The notes under the pieces: generated by a model
The model's input: only the letters and a program-made list of their open reading frames with translations
Database searches by the model: none
What the model was told of the DNA's origin: nothing
Part shown: positions 1 to 4,615 of the stretch, piece after piece
Numbering within the stretch: the stretch's first letter is position 1
Layout: each line of letters opens with the position of its first letter
Source of the DNA: Bdellovibrio sp.
GTDB lineage: Bacteria > Bdellovibrionota > Bdellovibrionia > Bdellovibrionales > Bdellovibrionaceae
Direction of reading: 5' to 3'
NCBI GenBank assembly: GCA_019104905.1
Contig: JAHRXB010000115.1
Coordinates: forward strand, 1-5,570
Length of the DNA stretch: 5,570 bases
Made by a program: the position numbers and the translations under genes

Positions 1-322
1 GATCTCCGACGCCGCCGGTGCTTTCCGCGTTTTGCGCTGATTTTGTGATGAGCGGGAGGGACAGCCCCACTTGGGATTCATCGGAAATAAGCAAGGCTCC
101 TTCAAGCTTCAAGGTTTGGGTGAGGTTGTCGTCATGGCGACGCAACCACTTTTCGTTGTCCAGGACATCGTCGCTCACTTGAGAATACGAGTAGGTGCTG
201 GTGACTTGAGCTTTGTCGTCCCCAAGGATAAGGGCCGGGATCGAGAAGCCCCCACCGCAGCAACTGGCGGCCCAGGTTGAGGAGTGAAAAAGAAAGATGA
301 AAAGATAAACAGCTATTTTCAT
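1..322 (-). CDS. Exported SCCGGG protein, probable outer-membrane beta-barrel (N-terminal 107 residues, cut by window edge)
   Basis: An open frame runs leftward from ATG at 322-320 to the window edge with no stop. The N-terminus is a signal peptide (MKIAVY, then LFIFLF), with a plausible signal peptidase I site after TWA (residue 18), giving a mature start ASCCGGG. Cys21 preceded by AAS could alternatively be a poor lipobox. The mature part has alternating polar/hydrophobic stretches (VTSTYSYSQV, LTQTLKLEGALLI, SQVGLSLPLI) and ends visibly in TGGVGD. This recalls the 'sGlGD' turn of transporter-like outer-membrane barrels of the MetA-pathway type; the assignment is inferred from pattern, not certain. 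The start overlaps the preceding gene's stop as ATGA, and no clear Shine-Dalgarno is seen (the bases before ATG read GATGGTCCC), so translation is probably coupled. It is the third gene of a minus-strand operon. The adjacent Cys21-Cys22 pair at the mature N-terminus is unusual and may bind metal or form disulfides. Confidence 0.75.
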   Translation of the reverse strand, partial: MKIAVYLFIFLFHSSTWAASCCGGGFSIPALILGDDKAQVTSTYSYSQVSDDVLDNEKWLRRHDDNLTQTLKLEGALLISDESQVGLSLPLITKSAQNAESTGGVGD

Positions 323-747
323 GGGACCATCAGAGGGATTGTGAGTTGATCCAAAACTTGAGATGAATTCTTAAAGGATATGCGGACTTCCCAGTCGCCA
401 GGCATGATGAAATAGATTTTGGTAATGCGATACAAAGAGGCCGACAGACGTTCTACTTGAACAGGGGCAGAACCGTGTCCCATGGAGGGCATCCATAACA
501 AAGCAGAGAGAGTCGTGTCTTCAGGAATATTTCCTGCCAATTCGATCGTAAGTTCTGCGGGTTCTGAACTGGTCGGTGGGCGCAGCCATTGAATGTGGGC
601 GCAAGCATCAAGATTCGCAAGCTTCCATTGGCAGGTGTCCGTGTTCGCCGGCTTATTTTGCTGATCCCATTCCGCTTGTGAAAGATAGTCGGGGCGAGCG
701 CACGCAAAAGAAAACAAAGAGCCAAGAATGAGCAAAAGATATTTCAT
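319..747 (-). CDS. Small exported protein, probable lipoprotein with FixH/YtkA-like domain
   Basis: 142 residues. The signal peptide MKYLLLILGSLFSFAC ends at Cys16. The -3 residue is Ser, so the lipobox (SFAC) is non-canonical, but its length and position fit a lipoprotein. The mature part has two further cysteines (Cys39, Cys49) about 10 residues apart. It then has a beta-rich segment (AELTIELAGNIP) and the motif WMPSMGHGS at 85-93, followed by LYRITKIYFIMPGDWEVRISF at 105-125. The pattern 'MPsMGHG ... Y.v..i.F.MPG.WEv' is typical of YtkA-like and FixH-type domains, small extracytoplasmic folds linked in some members to copper handling or cytochrome oxidase assembly. Copper binding here is inferred from the Met/His cluster. 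The start lies 1 base after the upstream gene's stop, with a good AGAGGA ribosome binding site inside that gene's last codons. The TGA stop overlaps the next gene's ATG. Another reading frame inside this gene is a shadow. Confidence 0.85.
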   Translation of the reverse strand: MKYLLLILGSLFSFACARPDYLSQAEWDQQNKPANTDTCQWKLANLDACAHIQWLRPPTSSEPAELTIELAGNIPEDTTLSALLWMPSMGHGSAPVQVERLSASLYRITKIYFIMPGDWEVRISFKNSSQVLDQLTIPLMVP

Positions 748-748
748 T

Positions 749-1306
749 TTAGTCCTCTTCTCTTTGGATATAGCAACCTAAGGCCCGGCCCTCTTTGTGG
801 CGAGGTGCCTTTCCCGCGCGAAGATCTTCAAGGACGTCCTTTAAAAAATGTCTTTTCGCTGAAGGGCCGACGTGGCTGTCAGTGACTCCGCCATGGTAGA
901 TAACTTCGCCGTTATTATTAAGGACGAAAGCATGCGGTGTTTTAAGAGCGCCTAACTTGTTTGCGAGAAAGTTTTTTTGATCTTGCAGAACGGGGAAGGG
1001 AAGCTGGGTTTCAGAAAAATGTTTTTTGGTGGTCTCCTGATCTTCATCGGAATTGGAGTGAACGCCAAAAAAAGCGAACTCTTTATATTCTGAGCTTAGA
1101 TCTTTAAGTAGAACTTCATGACTTGCAGAGCAGGGACATTTGGCCGAAATAAAAACCAGAATCGTCGCCTTCTTCTCAGAAGGAAATGCAACTTGAGACT
1201 CTTTTCCAGAGACTACATCGAGACCTTGAAAATTTCCCAAAGGAGTCTCGGACCACGCCGTGAGTGAAAAGAACGAAATTAGAATTGCGAATAGATATCG
1301 TGTCAT
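749..1306 (-). CDS. Exported peroxiredoxin-like thioredoxin-fold protein (PRX_like1 type)
   Basis: 185 residues. The signal peptide MTRYLFAILISFFSLTAWS has a cleavage site before Glu20, so it acts in the periplasm. The thioredoxin fold is recognisable. A beta strand ATILVFISAKCPCSASHE carries Cys57 and Cys59. AFFGVHSNSDED (78-89) and FPVLQDQKNFLANKLGALKTPHAFVLN (104-130) follow, with cis-Pro124 in KTP, then GEVIYHGGVTD (133-143). The C-terminal GCYI carries Cys178. The order 'CP.S ... GV.SN.DE ... FPVL.D...A..LGA..TP..FVL...G...Y.G..D ... GC.I' is that of the PRX_like1 branch of the AhpC/TSA superfamily. Exact substrates of this branch are not established. The active site is CPC rather than CxxC or a lone Cys, so thiol partners are uncertain; Cys178 is a candidate resolving residue. 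It is the first gene of the operon. ATG 1306 is the first start after an in-frame stop at 1336-1334; no well-placed Shine-Dalgarno precedes it (TGGGG sits only one base away). Confidence 0.9.
   Translation of the reverse strand: MTRYLFAILISFFSLTAWSETPLGNFQGLDVVSGKESQVAFPSEKKATILVFISAKCPCSASHEVLLKDLSSEYKEFAFFGVHSNSDEDQETTKKHFSETQLPFPVLQDQKNFLANKLGALKTPHAFVLNNNGEVIYHGGVTDSHVGPSAKRHFLKDVLEDLRAGKAPRHKEGRALGCYIQREED
753..758 (-). promoter_or_regulatory. Ribosome binding site of the lipoprotein gene, inside the upstream coding sequence
   Basis: On the minus strand AGAGGA lies 5 bases before the ATG at 747-745. It is formed by the final Arg-Glu-Glu-Asp codons of the peroxiredoxin-like gene. This supports the chosen start and suggests coupled translation of the two genes. 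Confidence 0.7.
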
Positions 1307-1465
1307 GCCCCAGGTTCTAACACGGAGGGTCTTTTACATGGAATGCCACGAATTGTTGCTCCAACCCCTCCTCAAAGATACGGCCTTACTTTTGGCTGTA
1401 CCGTCGCGTCATGCATGCTGCATTGCTTCTACCAAAAATCAGGTCATCCCTTTTAAAATTCGTTA
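1307..1465. other. Divergent intergenic spacer between the envelope operon and the Gcr/GT2 operon
   Basis: This 159-bp spacer must hold the promoters for both directions. I see no textbook -35/-10 pair on either strand. On the minus strand, TGTAAA near 1334-1339 has only a distant TTGGAG. On the plus strand, TAAAAT at 1454-1459 lies just before the Gcr start. A small inverted repeat, ATGCA-TGC-TGCAT, sits at 1411-1423 and could be an operator, but five bases per arm is near what chance gives. A 68-codon frame crossing the spacer (1260-1466) overlaps the start of the minus-strand gene and resembles no protein. Confidence 0.6.
1454..1459 (+). promoter_or_regulatory. Candidate -10 element for a leaderless Gcr/GT2 transcript
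   Basis: TAAAAT matches the sigma70 -10 consensus at five of six positions. It ends 6 bases before the Gcr ATG, so initiation at the usual distance would fall on or next to the A of that ATG. No Shine-Dalgarno is present before the ATG, which agrees with a leaderless message. No good -35 hexamer is found at 16-18 bases upstream, so confidence is low. Confidence 0.22.
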
Positions 1466-3556
1466 ATGCTTAAAAAAATCAAGGCCTTCTTGCATCGACT
1501 TATTCAGTACAAACAGCGTGGTAAAGTTCATAGTGACTTGGATGTTCTGTTAGCAACTGCAAAAGAAAATAGACAACTGGAGGACAAGCTTCAGTGGCTG
1601 GTGAAGGTTCTGCAGTGGATTCGATATGAAGGTTCGGTTGATTCGCATTTGGAAAAGGAAACCGGGCGTTTGCCGGTGACTCGATTGCGGTTCTTCCTTT
1701 TGGTCTTGGATCGAAATCCGAACTGGAAAAAAGATGTCGCGGTCATTCTTAGAACCGTTGTTCGGGAAGTGAGCGGATTGGAGCTATTCACTGAAACGGG
1801 GCTTCCGAAAGAGCTTGGCCTGTGGAGTGAGATGGTGGACCGTTTTATGATGAAGGTCCTTCCCACGCCTCCCTTGGACCATGAGTTGGGTTATTTATTT
1901 TGGGCCTTGTTTCCGGATAAGGACGACCCCCTGTGGTTGGCCTCTATCGATAATGTCACCTTCGATAAACTGGTGGAGTTATTCTATTACGAAGTCGGCT
2001 CTGAAGAGCAAGACTGGAACCGCCTCGGCGCGGATCTGGAAGATGCATTGGTTTATTTGGTGATTCAGGTGCGGGCCATTGGGTTAGCTCCAGCGATAAG
2101 GTATCGTTTGGATAAGCCTTCCTTTCGCGATTCCGCGTTCTTTTCTCTGGTGCGCGGCCTTGAGGAATTCTTAAACTCCTATCATTCGGGAGATAAAACT
2201 CAAACCTTGGAAAAAGCCTCACGCTTTCGCATGATTGTGTGGGAGTGTCGTCAGGAATTGGCGCAAGTCCATAAGCATCTGGACGAATACGGCGTCAGTA
2301 TTGATTTAGTATTCCAGATGATGCGCTTACGAACCTATCTGCAGCGTATAGATAGTCTTCTCGAGATTTTGCTGACCGAACGAGTAGATAGCAAAAAGGT
2401 GACAAGCTTTTTATCTAAGTTGGTTGAAGAAAATCAGGATCTGCGCAGTATTACGTCTTTATTTTCGCAGAACATCTCTTTATTTGCCCGCAAGGTTGTT
2501 GAACGCGCGGCCGAGACCGGTGAGCACTATATCACGCGCACCAAAGAAGAGTACCGTCACATGCTTCAAGCTGCCGGAGGCGGCGGCGCGATCACCGCGA
2601 TCACCGTTTATGTGAAGGTCGGGATCTTGAGTTTGGGACTTTCTGGTTTTGCTGAAGGCTTCTTGGCGTCTTTGAATTATGCTTTGAGTTTTGTCGCTAT
2701 TCATCTTGCGGGGTTCACGTTGGGGACCAAACAACCCGCGATGACAGCTCCTGCCTTAGCAGAAAAAATGCAAGACGTGGATAGTACCCAAGGTATGGAG
2801 AATCTGGTTAGTGAGATCGTCCATCTGATTCGTTCACAAGTGGCTTCAATCTTGGGGAACGTGCTCTTTGTGGTTCCCACAGTAATCTTCATTGATACAG
2901 TGTTCTTTCTTCTTTTCGGCAATCATCTGATGGGAGAGGCTAAGGCACACAGCGCCTATCAGTCTGTCGACATTCTGGGGCCGGTGTTGATTCATGCCTC
3001 ATTCACTGGGATTTTGTTATGGCTATCCAGTATCTTTGCTGGTTGGGGGGATAACTGGTTTGCGCTCAATTCACTTCGCAAAACACTTTCGCGCAGCCCA
3101 GGGCTTCGCGCTGTCTTTGGCAAACGAGGCGCGCGCAACATCGCCGTATTTTTAGAGAAGAACATGTCAGGTCTGCTGGGAAATATTTCTTTGGGACTGC
3201 TTTTAGGAATGGTGCCCGAGATTATGAAATTCATAGGGCTTCCTTTGGATGTAAGACATGTGACTTTGTCGTCGGGAACTTTGGCCGGTGCTTTGCCTGT
3301 TCTGGGAACTGAATTTTTAAAAACATGGGAATTCTGGCGAGCGGTGGTTGGCATTTTCTTTATTGGTGCCTTCAATGTGGGGGTCAGTTTTGGAATGGCC
3401 TTGCTTGTGGCGATCAAAGCTCGTGGGATTAATCCTCCTCAGCGTCGTGCGATTCGTAAGGCGGTTGTCGGGCGCTTCTTCTCAAGTCCTTTGAGTTTCT
3501 TTTTACCTGTGGGGGCCTCCATTGAGAAAAAGTCTTCCCAGGATCAGGGGCATTGA
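1466..3556 (+). CDS. Polytopic membrane protein of the 'site-specific recombinase' Gcr family (SpecificRecomb, PF10136)
   Basis: 696 residues, full family length. Residues 1 to about 365 are soluble, alpha-helical and charged, with family-like segments LQWLVKVLQWIR (42-53), LRFFLLVLDRNPNWK (74-88), FTETGLP (108-114) and LGYLFWALFPDKDDPLWLA (141-159). About six hydrophobic segments follow, near 372-392, 398-417, 463-485, 503-526, 569-590 and 624-650. The strongest signature is GTKQPAMTA at 420-428. GNVLFVVP (464-471), GWGDNWFALNSLR (526-538), GLLGNISLGLLLG (569-581) and NVGVSFGMALLVAIKARG (637-654) also fit. The family takes its name from a gonococcal protein, but I see no tyrosine- or serine-recombinase catalytic pattern, and the shape is that of an inner-membrane protein. 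A role with the next gene, a lipid-sugar glycosyltransferase, is inferred from the 1-base stop/start overlap. ATG 1466 is the first possible start after an in-frame TAA at 1454; it lacks a Shine-Dalgarno. The cluster RAIRKAVVGR near the C-terminus is strongly basic. Confidence 0.88.
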   Translation: MLKKIKAFLHRLIQYKQRGKVHSDLDVLLATAKENRQLEDKLQWLVKVLQWIRYEGSVDSHLEKETGRLPVTRLRFFLLVLDRNPNWKKDVAVILRTVVREVSGLELFTETGLPKELGLWSEMVDRFMMKVLPTPPLDHELGYLFWALFPDKDDPLWLASIDNVTFDKLVELFYYEVGSEEQDWNRLGADLEDALVYLVIQVRAIGLAPAIRYRLDKPSFRDSAFFSLVRGLEEFLNSYHSGDKTQTLEKASRFRMIVWECRQELAQVHKHLDEYGVSIDLVFQMMRLRTYLQRIDSLLEILLTERVDSKKVTSFLSKLVEENQDLRSITSLFSQNISLFARKVVERAAETGEHYITRTKEEYRHMLQAAGGGGAITAITVYVKVGILSLGLSGFAEGFLASLNYALSFVAIHLAGFTLGTKQPAMTAPALAEKMQDVDSTQGMENLVSEIVHLIRSQVASILGNVLFVVPTVIFIDTVFFLLFGNHLMGEAKAHSAYQSVDILGPVLIHASFTGILLWLSSIFAGWGDNWFALNSLRKTLSRSPGLRAVFGKRGARNIAVFLEKNMSGLLGNISLGLLLGMVPEIMKFIGLPLDVRHVTLSSGTLAGALPVLGTEFLKTWEFWRAVVGIFFIGAFNVGVSFGMALLVAIKARGINPPQRRAIRKAVVGRFFSSPLSFFLPVGASIEKKSSQDQGH
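3546..3550 (+). promoter_or_regulatory. Ribosome binding site of the GT2 gene, inside the Gcr coding sequence
   Basis: AGGGG lies 5 bases before ATG 3556 and is made from the last codons of the Gcr gene. This favours ATG 3556 over the in-frame TTG at 3553, and with the TGATG overlap points to translational coupling. Confidence 0.6.
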
Positions 3557-4305
3557 TGCAAACGATTTCCGTCGTTATTCCGGCTTATAATGAAGAAGGA
3601 CGTTTGCCGAAGACCTTGGCGGCTTTGCAAAAATATTCTCAACGAAGCGAAGCCACGTGGTCCGTCACCGAGGTTTTTGTTGTCGATGATGGATCCAAAG
3701 ACCAAACATCTTCGGTCGTTAAAAAGGCGCAGGCGACCTGGGCGAATTTGCGTCTGCTGGAGCTTAATACCAATCAGGGCAAAGGAGCGGCCGTTCACGA
3801 GGGAATTCGCCAGGCGTCGGGCGAGTGGGTCTTAATTGCCGATGCAGATATGGCGACACCCTGGGAAGAGTTGGAGAAGTTGTGGGCGGTCCGTGACGAG
3901 TGCAACCTGGCGATGGGTTCGCGAGCGCTTCCGAAGAGTGACATCGTGGTTCGGCAGCACTGGCTTCGGCAGAGCATGGGAAAGAGCTTTAATAAGATTC
4001 TGCGTTCTATTGTGGGACTTCCTTTTCGTGACACTCAATGCGGTTTTAAGCTTATTAAAAATAGTCCGTTCTTTCGAACTGAGATCTTGCCTTATTTGCA
4101 GGTGGCGCGCTTTGCTTGGGATGTGGAGTTGATTCTTCTTCTCTTGAGAAAAAATCAAAGAGTGATCGAGGTTCCTATTCGTTGGCAGCATCAAGAGGCC
4201 TCTCGAGTCCATATCGTGCGCGATAGTTTTGAGATGTTGTGGACGGTCTTAAAACTGAAAGTTCGCCTGAGCACGCTCCCAAAAGGGGGCGGTTTTGGTG
4301 CCTAA
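3556..4305 (+). CDS. GT2 glycosyltransferase, dolichyl/polyprenyl-phosphate glucosyltransferase (Alg5/DPG synthase) type
   Basis: 249 residues. Family members transfer a sugar from a nucleotide donor (UDP-glucose in Alg5) to a polyprenyl phosphate at the cytoplasmic membrane face; the exact sugar here is unknown. The GT-A fold motifs occur in order: SVVIPAYNEEGRLPKTL (5-21), VVDDGSKDQT (42-51) for nucleotide binding, NTNQGKGAAVHEGI (71-84), IADADMATP (94-102) with the DxD-like metal site D96/D98, GSR (121-123), RQ near 133-139, FRDTQCGFKLI (157-167), ARFAWDVELILL (184-195) with the likely catalytic-region Asp189/Glu191, and VPIRW (206-210). NQGKGAAV and DTQCGFK separate this group from generic GT2 enzymes. 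There is no N- or C-terminal membrane anchor, so it is probably peripheral and may rely on the membrane partner encoded upstream. The start overlaps the Gcr stop in TGATG. A 6-bp hairpin (CCAAAA/TTTTGG, 4279-4298) lies in its last codons without a T-run. Confidence 0.92.
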   Translation: MQTISVVIPAYNEEGRLPKTLAALQKYSQRSEATWSVTEVFVVDDGSKDQTSSVVKKAQATWANLRLLELNTNQGKGAAVHEGIRQASGEWVLIADADMATPWEELEKLWAVRDECNLAMGSRALPKSDIVVRQHWLRQSMGKSFNKILRSIVGLPFRDTQCGFKLIKNSPFFRTEILPYLQVARFAWDVELILLLLRKNQRVIEVPIRWQHQEASRVHIVRDSFEMLWTVLKLKVRLSTLPKGGGFGA

Positions 4306-4447
4306 AATCTGTTTGGGAACAAGAAAATAAAGACGCCAGGCGTTATTTGCGTTGATTTAATATTAGGCAGCATAATTTCAAATAAATGATGGGTTCTATA
4401 AGCATTATTAATAGTTTGGCTCGTTCTGGTCCTAAAATCGAACTGGG

Positions 4448-4462
4448 GTTCCAATTTGGAAC
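4448..4462. repeat. Perfect 15-bp palindrome GTTCCAA-T-TTGGAAC, possible operator
   Basis: Two 7-base arms flank a single T. A half-site GGTTCCAA recurs at 4518-4525, within a longer near-repeat: AACTGGGGTTCCAA at 4441-4454 against AACTGGTTCCAA at 4514-4525. Equivalent half-sites are 71 bases apart, close to seven helical turns. The symmetry suggests a dimeric regulator; which one is unknown. Confidence 0.45.
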
Positions 4463-4488
4463 TACTGCGGCCATGACAGAAAATTTCA

Positions 4489-4541
4489 TTTTTTTCCTTG
4501 ATTAAAAAAGTGCAACTGGTTCCAAAAGAGTACTTGATAAA
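4489..4541 (+). promoter_or_regulatory. Candidate protease promoter: A/T tracts, half-site and GATAAA -10
   Basis: GATAAA at 4536-4541, preceded by TT, matches the -10 consensus at four of six positions. No good -35 is present at 16-18 bases; that place is taken by CAACTGGTTCCAA, carrying the repeated half-site. T7 (4489-4495) and A6 (4504-4509) lie about 40-60 bases before the expected start of transcription near 4548, where an UP element would sit. A poor -35 with an adjacent palindromic motif fits regulation by a bound factor. All of this is inference from position and sequence. Confidence 0.28.
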
Positions 4542-4555
4542 TCTTTCAACCTGAA

Positions 4556-4615
4556 ATGAAGTGCCTCCTCATGAGGACTTCAATTGTTGAAGTCCATGGA
4601 TATGGGGGGATTTAA
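4556..4615 (+). CDS. Possible 19-codon upstream ORF (leader peptide) overlapping the protease start
   Basis: ATG 4556 opens a frame reading MKCLLMRTSIVEVHGYGGI and stops at TAA 4613-4615, whose last A is the first base of the protease ATG (TAATG). A second in-frame ATG is at 4571. No strong ribosome binding site precedes either; GAAG at 4558-4561 would serve the second. The frame contains the whole 9-bp inverted repeat, and its last codons form the protease ribosome binding site. A frame this short can arise by chance, so the case rests on the exact TAATG junction. If translated, it would link ribosome passage through the hairpin to protease initiation. Confidence 0.25.
   Translation: MKCLLMRTSIVEVHGYGGI
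4575..4595 (+). promoter_or_regulatory. 9-bp inverted repeat (hairpin) in the protease 5' leader
   Basis: GGACTTCAA and TTGAAGTCC are perfect inverted copies around the loop TTG. The stem ends 8 bases before the ribosome binding site. It is not followed by a T-run, so it is not an intrinsic terminator. Just upstream, CCTCATGAGG (4567-4576) is a 10-base palindrome that shares bases with the stem and could compete with it. Roles as a 5' mRNA stabiliser, a translation switch or a DNA operator are all possible. Confidence 0.55.
4604..4610 (+). promoter_or_regulatory. G-rich ribosome binding site of the protease
   Basis: GGGGGGA lies 4 bases before ATG 4615 and fixes that start. CCTCCTC at 4564-4570 can pair with it (U4566-A4610, C4567-G4609, C4568-G4608, U4569-G4607, C4570-G4606), which would hide it while leaving the 9-bp hairpin nested inside. 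Confidence 0.55.

Larger units (their letters stand above)
4306..4614. other. 309-bp intergenic region upstream of the protease
   Basis: There is no convincing protein gene in the first 240 bases. The stretch is AT-rich and contains a perfect 15-bp palindrome (4448-4462), a repeated half-site (4518-4525), a T7 and an A6 tract (4489-4495, 4504-4509), and a protease leader with a 9-bp inverted repeat. CCTAAAATC occurs twice (4301-4309 and 4431-4439). TTGCGT at 4347-4352 and CATAAT at 4371-4376 are 18 bases apart and could be a weak promoter. A short hairpin ACGC-CAG-GCGT (4333-4343) follows the glycosyltransferase, but its stem is too short to call a terminator. A 39-codon frame at 4386-4505 has no ribosome binding site. 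Confidence 0.6.

Noticed and set aside
71..280. 69-codon plus-strand frame
   Set aside because: It is antisense to the SCCGGG protein, whose signal peptide and ATGA overlap mark the minus strand as coding.
1260..1466. 68-codon plus-strand frame crossing the divergent spacer
   Set aside because: It overlaps the antisense start of the peroxiredoxin-like gene, has no ribosome binding site and no recognisable protein features; its stop merely touches the Gcr ATG.
2588..2605. Tandem 9-base repeat GCGATCACC x2 next to a glycine run in the Gcr gene
   Set aside because: It encodes AITAIT at the start of the first membrane segment, a place where family members usually have Gly-rich and hydrophobic residues; two copies alone are not a meaningful repeat.
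4279..4343. Possible intrinsic terminators after the glycosyltransferase (CCAAAA/TTTTGG at 4279-4298; ACGC/GCGT at 4333-4343)
   Set aside because: The first is A/T-stemmed, within the coding end and lacks a T-run; the second has a 4-bp stem with only a short, interrupted T stretch.
4386..4505. 39-codon frame starting MMGSISIINSLARSGPKI in the protease upstream region
   Set aside because: No ribosome binding site, no recognisable family, and a frame of this length is common by chance; the 15-bp palindrome inside it is better read as DNA signal.
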